A stretch of 64,000 nt of DNA, from NCBI RefSeq assembly GCF_007678455.1, contig NZ_VEEP01000002.1, positions 407,197 to 471,196 of the forward strand, given 5' to 3'. Positions 9,140 through 17,631 of the stretch are shown here, one piece after another. The position numbers and the translations under genes were made by a program. The number at the start of each line of letters is the position of its first letter. The stretch's first letter is position 1. A model generated the notes under the pieces. The model did not search any database. It saw only the letters and a list, made by a program, of their open reading frames with translations, and was not told the DNA's origin. Source of the DNA: Cytobacillus oceanisediminis 2691 (GTDB lineage Bacteria > Bacillota > Bacilli > Bacillales > Cytobacillaceae).

Positions 9140-9336
9140 AAAAAAGCCCCCTATTCTAAACTGGATAGAGAGGCACTTCAACCACAAAAAGAACACAGAA
9201 CATACCACGGCATATTCCTATTTAACATTGAGTTCTCAGAAGGGCAGGCCTAATCCTATCCAGAAAAATTGATGTATTCCAATTCATTCTCAAACAGGAT
9301 TAGTTATTCATCGCCCCAAGTCACCCTTCCATAAAA

Positions 9337-9352
9337 TAGTATTACCATACTA
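9337..9352. promoter_or_regulatory. Perfect 6-4-6 inverted repeat, candidate operator
   Basis: TAGTAT-TACC-ATACTA is a perfect palindrome in the 383-bp gap (9140-9522) between the divergent MFS gene and the 9523 gene. A second pair of arms, CTAATCCT (9250-9257) and AGGATTAG (9296-9303), lies nearer the MFS gene. No gene is visible in the gap. No regulator gene is adjacent, so the binding protein is unknown. Confidence 0.45.
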
Positions 9353-9457
9353 CCCGAAAACAGAATTCAAATCAATACGGTAGGAAGCATAGAGACTGTT
9401 GCCTTTTTACGGTAAAAATAAGACCACAGTCGTACTGATGTTTAAGGCTGTGGAACA

Positions 9458-9486
9458 TTATTGGATTGTCCCCCTCCTTCTATAAT
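9458..9486 (+). promoter_or_regulatory. Candidate sigma-A promoter for the 9523 gene
   Basis: TTATTG (9458-9463), 17-bp spacer, TATAAT (9481-9486), about 37 bp before the start codon. The -10 is perfect and the -35 is weak. Confidence 0.55.
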
Positions 9487-9522
9487 AAAAAAGCAGCATA
9501 AAGTAACCTGGAGGTATAGGAC

Positions 9523-10020
9523 ATGAAAAAAATAGGGCCTAAAGGCTTAAGATGGTTAAAAATATTGCACGTCTTTCTGGTGGTGTTATTCTTTGGAGGG
9601 ATTTTGAGCTCCGTAGCGTTAAACCTCCATATTGATTTCACTCAATATGACGAGGCCTACCTTGGCTACAAAAATATCATCACGATCAGTGACCAGATTG
9701 TCAGATGGGGAGCGATCGGAACCCTTCTGGTCGGCTTCATATATGGCTTCTTCACCAATTGGGGATTTTTCAAGCATAGATGGGTTGGCGTGAAATTCGT
9801 ACTGTATATCATTCAAACAATTGTCGGGATCTTTGTAGTGGACGCGCTGATGGTCGAAAATATGGAGTTACTCGAGACACAAAAGGAAGCAGCATTAAGC
9901 AATCCCATCTTCATGCAAAATCACGAAACAAGGCAAATTGCAGTCTATTTTCAAGTTGCCGTCACCATTTTCATCTTTATCATTTCCTTTATAAGACCCT
10001 GGAAAAAGAAAAAGATTTAG
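9523..10020 (+). CDS. Four-helix membrane protein (DUF2269-like), unknown function
   Basis: 165 residues, start ATG at 9523 with GGAGG upstream. Four membrane segments are apparent (about 10-32, 60-80, 88-110 and 140-160) and the C-terminus is lysine-rich (RPWKKKKI). The opening WLKILHVFLVVLFFGGILSS resembles integral proteins of the DUF2269 or CopD/DUF420-like group, which often carry histidines near helix 1. I cannot assign a function. The next gene starts 65 bp later in the same direction and may be co-transcribed. Confidence 0.7.
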   Translation: MKKIGPKGLRWLKILHVFLVVLFFGGILSSVALNLHIDFTQYDEAYLGYKNIITISDQIVRWGAIGTLLVGFIYGFFTNWGFFKHRWVGVKFVLYIIQTIVGIFVVDALMVENMELLETQKEAALSNPIFMQNHETRQIAVYFQVAVTIFIFIISFIRPWKKKKI

Positions 10021-10084
10021 CAGGTATTCCCATTAAAATACAGAATTAAAGAAAGGAAGATACTTATTTCAGGAGGTTATCGTA

Positions 10085-10453
10085 ATGGTCGCAACTCAAG
10101 CAATCTTAGCATGGACATTCATCTCCGAATGCCCAATCCCAAACGATGTGGATGAACTTTTAGTGGAAGGGGAGACAGCAGTCGCCGCCTATAAAACCAT
10201 CCGCGACAGTGCAATTTTCACCAACAAGCGATTGATCGTCCGGGACGCTCAGGGACTTACCGGCAAAAAAGTCGAAATCTACTCCCTGCCTTACTCTTCC
10301 ATCAACATGTGGTCCACCGAAAACGCCGGCAGCCTGTTTGATGTGAACGCCGAAGTGGAACTATGGACCAGGGCAGGCCATATCAAGGTCAACCTGAAAA
10401 AAGGCGTCGACATCAGGAAGTTCGATAAGCTGATTGCCGAGGCGCTTCTGTAA
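10085..10453 (+). CDS. Bacterial PH-domain protein (YozO-like)
   Basis: 122 residues from ATG 10085, preceded by AGGAGG. One bacterial pleckstrin-homology fold (bPH_1) fills the protein: the strand/turn pattern GETAVAAYKTIRDSAIFTNKRLIVRD, then KKVEIYSLPYSSINMWS, closed by a C-terminal helix FDKLIAEALL. Such small cytosolic proteins assemble into rings in known structures, but their role is not established. A terminator follows directly. Confidence 0.85.
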   Translation: MVATQAILAWTFISECPIPNDVDELLVEGETAVAAYKTIRDSAIFTNKRLIVRDAQGLTGKKVEIYSLPYSSINMWSTENAGSLFDVNAEVELWTRAGHIKVNLKKGVDIRKFDKLIAEALL

Positions 10454-10464
10454 CAGGAGATGGG

Positions 10465-10503
10465 AAAGCATTCCTTGTTTATGAACAGGAGTGCTTTTTT
10501 TTT
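10465..10503 (+). terminator. Terminator after the PH-domain gene
   Basis: AAAGCATTCCT and AGGAGTGCTTT enclose an 11-nt loop and lead into nine T residues. Confidence 0.9.
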
Positions 10504-10564
10504 GCCTGAATAATAAAATCTTCTTTTTTATTCCCTCAGGAAAATCCTATTGAGCCTTCTTTTT

Positions 10565-10700
10565 CCTTCTTCGCCTTTCGGTTTGTCCGATACAGCCCTT
10601 CTTTCGGACACTTTTCCCTTCTTCTCCTTCCGTTTTGTCCGATACAGCCCTTCTAACGTACACTTTTTCCTTCTTCTCCTTCCTTTTTGTCCGATAGCAA
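10565..10700. repeat. 52-bp tandem repeat array, three copies
   Basis: TTTGTCC marks the units at 10582, 10634 and 10686, an exact 52-bp period. Each is preceded by a pyrimidine-rich stretch (CCTTCTTCTCCTTCC). The first unit holds an inverted repeat, TGTCCGA and TTCGGACA, about 12 bp apart; this has decayed in the second unit. The array occupies most of the 339-bp gap between the PH-domain gene and the DUF1659 gene. An open frame on the minus strand crosses it only because the repeat lacks stops. Confidence 0.93.
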
Positions 10701-10792
10701 TCAATCTCTCTACTAGATTCCCGAAAAAATTTTCTCACCCTGTCCTTTTCTCTTCCCCATCTGTATATAGAAGGTGAAAGGAGGTGAGTAAG

Positions 10793-11008
10793 ATGGCAAT
10801 GGCGATGTTGAAGGATTCGAATATGAGGCTTGTGTTCGAGGCTGGTCTTGATGAAAAGGGCGAACCGATCTTCAAGGGCAAGACGTACCGCTATGTGAGA
10901 AAGGAAGCGACTCCTGATCAGGTCCAGCAAGCGGCTGTGGCTCTTGGCGGCCTGAGCGCAAACTTGTTAAGCTCTGTGGAGCGTAACGACAGTTTCGATA
11001 TCATCTAA
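10793..11008 (+). CDS. DUF1659 small protein
   Basis: 71 residues from ATG 10793, 7 nt after AAAGGAGGTG (an in-frame GTG at 10784 falls inside the binding site). The sequence (LKDSNMRLVFEAGLDEKGEPIFKGKTYRYVRKEATPDQVQQAAVALGGL, in short pieces) is typical of DUF1659: a short beta region then a helix. It is normally found, as here, with DUF2922 and YvrJ genes in Bacillaceae. The function is unknown. It is probably co-transcribed with the DUF2922 gene 36 bp downstream. Confidence 0.88.
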   Translation: MAMAMLKDSNMRLVFEAGLDEKGEPIFKGKTYRYVRKEATPDQVQQAAVALGGLSANLLSSVERNDSFDII

Positions 11009-11044
11009 TCTGGCATTCTATCAATCTAATAGGAGGTGAAATAC

Positions 11045-11263
11045 ATGGCTAAAACTCTTGAGTTGCAATTCGCTACTGATCTTGGCAAATTCGCCAAGCT
11101 GACGGTTGATAACCCTACAGAGCCTGTCGATCCAGCGGCAGTCAAGCTGGCAATGGAGCAGATCATCGCTTCCAACGCGTTCCTGCTAACGAATGGCACC
11201 CTTGTCGCCGTTGACAGTGCTCGTATCATCGAACGCAATGTAACAGACTATGAACTGATCTAA
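11045..11263 (+). CDS. DUF2922 small protein
   Basis: 72 residues from ATG 11045 with AGGAGGTG upstream. The protein has the DUF2922 pattern: MAKTLELQFATDLGKFAKLTVDNP, a proline-rich turn (TEPVDPAAV), a helix, then a C-terminal strand NVTDYELI. Its size and fold outline resemble the neighbouring DUF1659 product, so the two may be distant relatives or partners. The function is unknown. A terminator follows and separates it from yvrJ. Confidence 0.88.
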   Translation: MAKTLELQFATDLGKFAKLTVDNPTEPVDPAAVKLAMEQIIASNAFLLTNGTLVAVDSARIIERNVTDYELI

Positions 11264-11270
11264 TAAAGCT

Positions 11271-11306
11271 TGAGCCGGTCTACTAACTGAGACCGGCTCT
11301 TTTTAT
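11271..11306 (+). terminator. Terminator between the DUF2922 gene and yvrJ
   Basis: GAGCCGGTCT and AGACCGGCTC with an 8-nt loop, followed by TTTTTAT. It would limit or stop read-through into yvrJ. Confidence 0.92.
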
Positions 11307-11333
11307 AACAACTAAAGAAAGGAGGAATCGCAA

Positions 11334-11534
11334 ATGGAGCAGCTGATTCCGTTCATCAGCGACGTGGGGTTCCCGATTGTCGTGACACTCTACTTGCTTC
11401 ACCGGATTGAAGCCAAGTTAGATACCGTCGTCCAATCAATCCAGAGCTTGCCGGCGAGATTGCAGGAAAGGCCTGACCCTGAGACGATGTATCCAGTCAA
11501 AGTCAACCAGGATCCAATTCGCGAAATAAACTGA
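11334..11534 (+). CDS. yvrJ: YvrJ family protein
   Basis: 66 residues, AAGGAGG upstream of ATG 11334. One N-terminal membrane segment (IPFISDVGFPIVVTLYLLHRIE) is followed by a short helix (KLDTVVQSIQSLPARL) and a polar tail. This matches the YvrJ family. In B. subtilis yvrJ lies in the sigma-O-linked oxdC-yvrJ unit. The topology, one helix with a short amphipathic tail, resembles holin-like or accessory peptides, but no function is known. Confidence 0.85.
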   Translation: MEQLIPFISDVGFPIVVTLYLLHRIEAKLDTVVQSIQSLPARLQERPDPETMYPVKVNQDPIREIN

Positions 11535-11587
11535 CCCATCGGCCATCTTTCAAAGATCCGTTTAGGTTGCATCTTTAAAAAATAATG

Positions 11588-11628
11588 AATGGCGTGCAAA
11601 CTGACATCAGTTTTGGCACGCCATTTTT
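11588..11628 (+). terminator. Terminator after yvrJ
   Basis: AATGGCGTGC and GCACGCCATT with inner pairing (AAACTGA/TCAGTTT), followed by TTTTT. Confidence 0.92.
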
Positions 11629-11659
11629 GTGATTTTTTCATTTTTTAGTTTCACTTGTA

Positions 11660-12274
11660 TTATTGATTAAAAGACAAAAAAAGATACCCTGCCGCCGCCC
11701 ACATGACCAAGGCTGATATCTTATTCAGTATCAGCAAGACTTTTCCGGACTTATCAATTTTTCCAGTGATCCTCCCAATATAGGAAATCGCAAAAAACCA
11801 AATCCATGAAACCAAAATCGCTGTAACCGTAAATATTACTTTTTCTTCCCCCTCGTATCTGATGGAGCTTGTTCCAATTACCCCAACAGTGTCCATAATG
11901 GCATGTGGATTCAGTAAAGAAACAGAAGCTGCAAATAATATTTGTTTCTTAATAGAAAATTCCTTTGCAATTGAACCTTTTTCATTATTTGGTTTACTGT
12001 TCCATGTGATCCATCCCATATAGACTAAAAAAATTATTCCTCCACCGACTAAAATAACTTTAAACCAAAATGAACCCAGAATGAGCAAGGATACTCCTAA
12101 AACAGATACCGAAATTAACAGGGTATCGCATAAAGCAGCTGTTATTACAGCTGGAAGTACATTCATATACCTTGGCTGTAATGCCCCTTGATTAAAGATA
12201 AATACATTTTGAACACCAAGCGGCAAGATTAATCCAAGTGCAAGTATAAATCCATGAATAAATGCTTCTAACAT
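11660..12274 (-). CDS. LysE/ArgO-type amino acid exporter
   Basis: 204 residues with six membrane helices. The family signature in helix 1 reads GLILPLGVQNVFIFNQGA, and helix 4 carries LLNPHAIMDTVGVIG, matching LysE/ArgO basic amino-acid exporters. The start ATG at 12274 follows GGGAGAG; the open frame runs 8 codons further without support. No LysG-type regulator is adjacent. Confidence 0.9.
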   Translation of the reverse strand: MLEAFIHGFILALGLILPLGVQNVFIFNQGALQPRYMNVLPAVITAALCDTLLISVSVLGVSLLILGSFWFKVILVGGGIIFLVYMGWITWNSKPNNEKGSIAKEFSIKKQILFAASVSLLNPHAIMDTVGVIGTSSIRYEGEEKVIFTVTAILVSWIWFFAISYIGRITGKIDKSGKVLLILNKISALVMWAAAGYLFLSFNQ

Positions 12275-12587
12275 CAAAAGCTCTCCCATTTGTTTCATAT
12301 TATTAATCTTATTTTATTTTGAAACTGTTCCTATGTCTCCAACCAATCAGAGGAATCCAATTCAACAAAGCTTTAGAAAAAGGTTTATTTTTCACCGAAA
12401 TTGCCCGAAAAGATGACTCCCTGCCTGTCATTTATATGATGGTTAAAAAGCTAATTATTCCCCTTTGAAAAATACGCTGGCAAAATAGGGAAATGGCGTG
12501 GGTAATACCCTCGCCATTTGCTATGCCCCCTCGGACTTATCGGTTTCTTTTCATTTAATCAAACGATTGATTAATAAGCAAAAAAAG
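12275..12587. other. Intergenic region, no confident gene
   Basis: The 313-bp gap holds an open stretch on the plus strand (about 12335-12475, ending TGA) that reads smoothly but has no start or binding site. It also has a GC-rich imperfect hairpin near 12493-12519 (GGCGTGGG and CCCTCGCC) that may end the 12588 gene, although no T-run follows. Confidence 0.5.
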
Positions 12588-13448
12588 CTATTTTACCGGT
12601 ATCCAGACCTCTGAATAGTAATCTGGAGCAGCTGAATTCCCTGCTGTATAAACCTCCAGCTCCGGGGTGCCGGCATGCTGGTAGCCACTGGATGGAAACC
12701 ATTCTGTAAAGATTTGCTTCCATACATTTTGCATGGCGTCCGGCATTGGACCGTGGACTTCGAAGATCGCCCACTTGGAAGCAGGAATCTCCATTTTCAA
12801 ATAGCCATCAGGTGTTTCTCCATCATATGCCGCAGCGACCCAATAATCCATCTGCTTTTCCTGTATTTTGCTTTGGTCTGCACAGACACCAAGAAGACCT
12901 TTTACATGCCCATTGTTTTTACTTAACAAGAAATCGCATGTTCCATCCTGGTTTACCCTGTCCCACAGTTTAGGAATACCGGCTAGATTTTCACCATTCG
13001 CATAAGAATATTCCTCTTTAATTCCAATCACTTCAAAACCTTCCTGTTCCACCACTCTGTACTGCATCGGTTCCGCTCCCTTCAGACTCACCTGGATTCC
13101 CAGGCGGCTATATGATTTCAGCTTCCCAGTGTACTTTCTCGCTTCACTTGGCGAAATGCCATGCTGCCTGCGAAAAGCCTTCGTAAATGCTTCGGGAGTG
13201 TCATAGCCATATTTCAGCGCAAGGTCAATAATCCTGGCATCGCTGCTGCACAGTTCACCTGCTGCCAGCGTCAGTCGTCTGCGCCGCAAGTACTCACCGA
13301 CAGATATATCTGTCAAAAGGGCAAACGTACGCTGAAAATGGAATGGAGATGAATTGGCCTGTCTGGCAATCTCCTCCACCGTTATTTCCTCGAGCAGATG
13401 CTCCTCCATATAGTCAATCGCCCTTTGCAAAGCTTCAATCCACGCCAT
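12588..13448 (-). CDS. AraC regulator with GyrI-like effector domain
   Basis: 286 residues from ATG 13448 (AGGGAGTGA upstream). The first 105 residues are an AraC DNA-binding domain (ITVEEIARQANSSPFHFQRTF and IIDLALKYGYDTPEAFTKAF, ending in GISPSEARK). From about 125 to the end lies a GyrI/SbmC-type ligand-binding fold (YRVVEQEGFEVIGIKEEYSY through LEVYTAGNSAAPDYYSEVWIPVK). This layout matches Rob- and BltR/BmrR-like regulators that sense hydrophobic or cationic drugs, so a drug-response role is likely. No efflux gene is directly adjacent; targets may include itself. Confidence 0.9.
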   Translation of the reverse strand: MAWIEALQRAIDYMEEHLLEEITVEEIARQANSSPFHFQRTFALLTDISVGEYLRRRRLTLAAGELCSSDARIIDLALKYGYDTPEAFTKAFRRQHGISPSEARKYTGKLKSYSRLGIQVSLKGAEPMQYRVVEQEGFEVIGIKEEYSYANGENLAGIPKLWDRVNQDGTCDFLLSKNNGHVKGLLGVCADQSKIQEKQMDYWVAAAYDGETPDGYLKMEIPASKWAIFEVHGPMPDAMQNVWKQIFTEWFPSSGYQHAGTPELEVYTAGNSAAPDYYSEVWIPVK

Positions 13449-13603
13449 ACAACTCACTCCCTTAAAAACATCCTATCAAGTTTCCATTCAGCAATCCGGT
13501 CCATTTGTGCTCACTTATGTCAGTAATTTTCTATAAAAAAGTGCTGTTTCCCTTCCATTCTAAAAACTTTTATTAAGAAGGATAACTTGAACATTGTCTT
13601 CAT

Positions 13604-13633
13604 AAAAAAAGACAGATCTTGTATGATCCGTCT
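13604..13633 (-). terminator. Terminator of the YwaF-like gene
   Basis: Minus-strand arms AGACGGATC and GATCTGTCT with a short loop, followed by seven T residues, about 65 bp past the stop at 13700. Confidence 0.88.
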
Positions 13634-13699
13634 CACTTGGCACAATTCTTTAACTTTTTCAGATGTTAACGAGAACTGCATTCTCCACTGCTGCTGACT

Positions 13700-14428
13700 C
13701 TACTTATGGAACATGCCAACCAATTGCTTGCGATTCTCCCTTTTGATCAGCTGCCACATCGGGATATACGAGAAGCTGAACACAATCAGCGCGGCCACTT
13801 CTAGATTCAGGTAGTACATAATACCGCTTCCGAAAAAGGAAAGGATCGTTTTCGATTCAGTTGGACTCGCCAGGTAGAAGAAATTCGTGTCAAACAGGAA
13901 GTTGAAAGTGAAGATGGGAACGGCAACGATATTCACAACAAGATAAGAGAATAGAATGGCTTTGCGGGGGACTCTGTAGCCTTCATATACGATGAAATAC
14001 AATACGGCAATCGGGATGGCCGAGTGATTGAGGAAATACTCGATAAAATCAATATGAGGAAATGTATAAACCATTTCAGGCGTCACCATCGCCAGAATCG
14101 CTGGCAGGGAGCCGATAAAATAGAGCACATAAAATGCTTTTACATTCTTCCTCAAAAAGATATACATCGCCAAGAAGGAACTCATCGAACACAGTTGCAG
14201 AGGAAGATCACTGATTTCCCACTGGCCAGTCAGGATCAGCCAGGATTGATGTGTTAACTGGCATGCCACCAGCGTCCAGAAAATGGTCCATTTCAAAACA
14301 TTTTTATGCGGCCTGATCTGCCTTCTGAACAGCACCAGTCCAAGACAGACAGCAAAGAACAGTCCCAGAGTAACCAGATGCTCAGCAGAAAACAACTCAA
14401 ACCCCTGCATCCCCGTAACGGAAAACAT
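13700..14428 (-). CDS. ywaF: TIGR02206/YwaF family integral membrane protein
   Basis: 242 residues with about seven membrane helices. Family hallmarks are an opening FELFSAEHLVTLGLFFAVCLGLVLFRR (in pieces), an LPLQLCSMSSFLAMY segment, and the HIDFIEYFLNHSAIPIAVLYF stretch rich in conserved His and Asn. It matches B. subtilis YwaF (TIGR02206, related to eukaryotic TMEM164). No biochemical role is established in bacteria. ATG 14428 follows CGAGGTGA. Confidence 0.88.
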   Translation of the reverse strand: MFSVTGMQGFELFSAEHLVTLGLFFAVCLGLVLFRRQIRPHKNVLKWTIFWTLVACQLTHQSWLILTGQWEISDLPLQLCSMSSFLAMYIFLRKNVKAFYVLYFIGSLPAILAMVTPEMVYTFPHIDFIEYFLNHSAIPIAVLYFIVYEGYRVPRKAILFSYLVVNIVAVPIFTFNFLFDTNFFYLASPTESKTILSFFGSGIMYYLNLEVAALIVFSFSYIPMWQLIKRENRKQLVGMFHK

Positions 14429-14596
14429 GATGTCATCACCTCGCTGTATTTTAAAAGTCGGTTAACTATAAATATATGCGCGGGATGATTTTTTGAGCAC
14501 AGGAGTAGAAAATATGGGTGTAGCATGCGACATAGGGACGGTTCCAGCATCTCAAGTTTGCGCACAGTATATCAGGTGCTCTATATGTATAAAAAT

Positions 14597-14624
14597 AAAG
14601 CACAGGATACGTCCCTGTGCTTTA
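14597..14624. terminator. Terminator, AGCACAGG-stem type
   Basis: AAAGCACAGG and CCTGTGCTTT enclose a 6-8 nt loop, just past the stop of the 14641 minus-strand gene. The same stem sequence recurs in other terminators of the window. Confidence 0.85.
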
Positions 14625-14640
14625 TTGCCAGTTTGAACTA

Positions 14641-15042
14641 TCAGTAATCATACACATTCAGAATCAATATATAGAACGGGTAAGCGGTCAAGCCTGTTAT
14701 CACCATAAGACCAGTAACGGGGTTGGGGGCATCTCCGCCATAAGTTATCGGAAATAAAAAGGCGAATAGATAAATAAAAAGAGCAAAATACAGTACCCAA
14801 AGGAGAACGGTCCAAAGTTTTGCTTTTCTTCCGCTCAGCCATTTTTTCGTTAAATGAGAAATCAGCAATGTGCCAGCTATAATTTCAACTATGAATGTTA
14901 CACCAGTCAAAATATTGACCGTACCGATTTCCCAATCCGTCATCCTGCTGATCCTGTATACATTCACCAGTAGTTCAATTGGAATAAATACCATTAGAGC
15001 ATAAAGCAAACTAACAGCATTCAATTTAATGAAATACTCCAT
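14641..15042 (-). CDS. Four-helix membrane protein of the ABC-2 operon, unknown
   Basis: 133 residues from ATG 15042 (GAGGGTGGGG upstream). Four hydrophobic segments span nearly the whole chain; the third is IYLFAFLFPITYGG and the fourth ends in YILILNVYDY. No family is recognised. It begins 43 bp after the ABC-2 permease gene in the same direction and ends at a terminator, so it is probably the last gene of that operon. It may be an accessory of the exporter. Confidence 0.7.
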   Translation of the reverse strand: MEYFIKLNAVSLLYALMVFIPIELLVNVYRISRMTDWEIGTVNILTGVTFIVEIIAGTLLISHLTKKWLSGRKAKLWTVLLWVLYFALFIYLFAFLFPITYGGDAPNPVTGLMVITGLTAYPFYILILNVYDY

Positions 15043-15084
15043 TGTTACCCCACCCTCGGGAATTTTCCCTTGCTTAAACAAGCA

Positions 15085-16698
15085 TTACCTCAATCTCTTC
15101 CACAACACCAAATTGGCAATCAGCAGCAAAACCGCATACCCTAATACCCCAAAAGCCAGCTTCATTGCAAAATAGTGCAGTCCTGCAAAGACCGGGATGA
15201 TGAGGAACAGGAGAAATATCCCAATATCTCCGCTCTGTTTTACGGCGTCAAACGGCTGGGAAAAGGCTAGTTCCTTTTCGCTTGTGAAAAAGCATAGCAC
15301 TGTATAGATCAAGGCAGCCAATAGTACCGCAAATAGGTCGTCTGCAATCCTCAGCCCGAACAGGAAACTGAATATGACCGACACGAACAGGAACAAGGGC
15401 AGGAACAGCTGGAACAAAAATGCTTTTAATGCTGCTTTATTAACATTCGCAGGATTTTCCACAGGAGCGACCTGATAGATCCAGCCTCCTTTATAGGAGC
15501 CAGAATGCGCGAGCATCATGACGGAAGTCGGGATGACAAGCATGACGGAATAGATGGTCAAATAATAGCCGCTCTCCCTGAATTCCTCGAAAGTCATCAT
15601 CGAATAGCTGTTGAACATGAACACGAACGGAATCACCACTGCAAACCCGAGCGAAGGATAGACCTTCAGCTTGAAATCGCGCTCATTTTTCATCATGATT
15701 CTGGCGAACCGGAAAAATGGCAGTTCCTCTTTGGAGACCAGCATCGGCATGGAACGGAACAGCTTCCATTTGCTGTCTGCCTTTTTCTTTCCAGTCTGGG
15801 CCGTAAGTTTTTGCAAATTGCGTTCGAAGTCCGGAATCATTTTCACATACACAGAGATGGACACAACGGGGCCAAGCACTGCAAAAATCATCAGCACAAC
15901 GTTCCCGACACTCCTACTGGCCCCAAGCAATACTTCGAATAGGCCGCCGAACCACATCGGCGGAAGCAGCAGCTGCCACCAGGCAAAATTAAGCTGATAA
16001 TCGAGGTTCACCAGTTCAAATGAACGCGCCACAACCTGATAGCCAATCATGACGCCAACCGACAGGGCAATTTGGACGTAATTGATGATATCCTTAAGCT
16101 TTTCCCCGTCAAAATATTGCAAAATGAACAAGTACAGCAAAGCCGTAAACGCAATGATGAAGATGTCCGCCAGCACAAATGAAACGACCAGCAGCAAGCT
16201 GAACATCGGTCCCTTGACGAACAGGCTGACAACCAATGGGATCAGCGCGGTTGCCATGGTTATATACAGCATGTAAATCGTCACATGCAGCAATTTTGCC
16301 ATGCTCACCGTCTTCGAATTCAGCGGTTTCGTACCGAGTACGCTTTTATCGCGCAGATCCAGCAGGACCGAGGAAAAATCGGAAATCAGCGTTGTCATGA
16401 TAATGAACATGAAAATGCTGAACAAGATGGACGCTTGAAACAGATAATTATCTTGTAAAAATAAAAACGGGATCAGCATCAGCCCAAACAAGCCATAAAT
16501 CCACAGCGATTTGAAGAATTCGTTCTTCTCTGGCCTATCCTTCTTCTTCCTGGACTGGTTAAACACCGTCGGCTTCCTGCGCTGGTCCATCGTCAGCTTG
16601 ACCTGGAGAATCCGCCGCATCGTCTTGTAGTCAACGTCCATTTTTAAAAAGAAAGGCCTGAACAAATCCAGCATCCTTAAAATGAAAAAGTTCTCCAT
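15085..16698 (-). CDS. ABC-2 type exporter permease
   Basis: About 537 residues with roughly 12 membrane helices in two halves, separated by a charged cytoplasmic stretch (LQKLTAQTGKKKADSKWKLF, about residue 300). An N-terminal cytoplasmic segment is rich in basic residues (QSRKKKDRPEKNEFFKS). ATG 16698 sits 5 nt after GGGAGGGG, inside the end of the upstream ATPase gene, so translation is coupled. Gene order ATPase-permease and the length resemble the B. subtilis YthP-YthQ pair. The substrate is unknown. Confidence 0.85.
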   Translation of the reverse strand: MENFFILRMLDLFRPFFLKMDVDYKTMRRILQVKLTMDQRRKPTVFNQSRKKKDRPEKNEFFKSLWIYGLFGLMLIPFLFLQDNYLFQASILFSIFMFIIMTTLISDFSSVLLDLRDKSVLGTKPLNSKTVSMAKLLHVTIYMLYITMATALIPLVVSLFVKGPMFSLLLVVSFVLADIFIIAFTALLYLFILQYFDGEKLKDIINYVQIALSVGVMIGYQVVARSFELVNLDYQLNFAWWQLLLPPMWFGGLFEVLLGASRSVGNVVLMIFAVLGPVVSISVYVKMIPDFERNLQKLTAQTGKKKADSKWKLFRSMPMLVSKEELPFFRFARIMMKNERDFKLKVYPSLGFAVVIPFVFMFNSYSMMTFEEFRESGYYLTIYSVMLVIPTSVMMLAHSGSYKGGWIYQVAPVENPANVNKAALKAFLFQLFLPLFLFVSVIFSFLFGLRIADDLFAVLLAALIYTVLCFFTSEKELAFSQPFDAVKQSGDIGIFLLFLIIPVFAGLHYFAMKLAFGVLGYAVLLLIANLVLWKRLR

Positions 16699-16700
16699 CG

Positions 16701-17480
16701 TCACCCCTCCCTGACAATGGATACAAATTCAGAGGCGCGCTCCTCATGCTCATGGAACCCGGTCATCTGGTTGAAGATATTCTCAAGCGATCCCTCTTTG
16801 CTCTGAGTCTTCAACTCTTCAAAACTGCCATTCGCGACGATATGCCCCCCGTGGAGCAGGACAATCCGGTTGCTGATCTTCTCGACGACATCCATGATAT
16901 GGGAGGAGTAGAAAATCGTCTTTCCTTCAGCAGCAAACCGGGCAAGAATCTCCTTGAACACCATCACACTGTTCGCATCCAGCCCTGTCAAAGGCTCATC
17001 CAGGAACAGCAAGTCAGGATTATGTAAAAAACTCGATACAATCAGCGTCTTCTGCCGCATCCCTTTCGAAAAAGAAGAGATCCTCGAATGGTAGACATCA
17101 CCCAGTCCGAACACATCAAACAGCTGCTCCGCTTTCCGGTCCGCATCTTCATAATCTATCCCATACAGCTCGGCAACAAACGTCAAATATTCCTGGGCCG
17201 TAAGCGAATCATACATTTCTGAGGTCTCAGGAATATAGCCGATTCTCCGTTTGTAGCCAGCACCCTGCCCGGCGATATCCTCCCCAAAAATCTCGATTTT
17301 GCCCGAATACCCTTCCTCAAGCCCAAGCATCAGCTTCACCGTCGTACTTTTTCCAGCACCATTCGGCCCAATGTATCCAATGATTTCCCCTCTATCAACC
17401 TTCAAATCTATGCCTTTAAGCACTTCTTTGCTTCCATATGATTTAGTCAAACCGGTAATCGATAATATTTCAGAAGACAT
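16701..17480 (-). CDS. ABC transporter ATPase, partner of the 15085 permease
   Basis: About 259 residues from ATG 17480 (GAGGGGG upstream). Complete ATPase motifs are visible: Walker A GPNGAGKSTT near 38, Q-loop region IPETSEMYD, signature FSKGMRQK, Walker B LLFLDEP and the switch histidine in YSSHIMD. The MYDSLTAQEYL and PLTGLDANS segments place it among ABC-2 exporter ATPases. The C-terminal 40 residues (after NGSFEELK) extend past the core. It is the first gene of the operon with the permease and the small membrane protein. Confidence 0.9.
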   Translation of the reverse strand: MSSEILSITGLTKSYGSKEVLKGIDLKVDRGEIIGYIGPNGAGKSTTVKLMLGLEEGYSGKIEIFGEDIAGQGAGYKRRIGYIPETSEMYDSLTAQEYLTFVAELYGIDYEDADRKAEQLFDVFGLGDVYHSRISSFSKGMRQKTLIVSSFLHNPDLLFLDEPLTGLDANSVMVFKEILARFAAEGKTIFYSSHIMDVVEKISNRIVLLHGGHIVANGSFEELKTQSKEGSLENIFNQMTGFHEHEERASEFVSIVREG

Positions 17481-17631
17481 GACTTTCCCCCTCATCCATA
17501 AATGGTTTAAAATACCATATTTATATCTTAACATAGATGCAGAAGGAGGATGCTTTTGTCATTCACATCTCTAAAAGTCTGGGAGCTGATTTAAACAGAA
17601 AAGGTTGCAGGTAATGCTTAGCCACAACTCT

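Noticed and set aside
10547-10930. Minus-strand open frame of 127 codons
   Set aside because: It runs through the 52-bp array and into the DUF1659 gene; the repeated RKKG and EEGK words are the repeat translated. No binding site.
12335-12475. Plus-strand open stretch, possible remnant of a gene
   Set aside because: Reads smoothly for about 47 codons but has no start, no binding site and no family I recognise; not enough to call a pseudogene.
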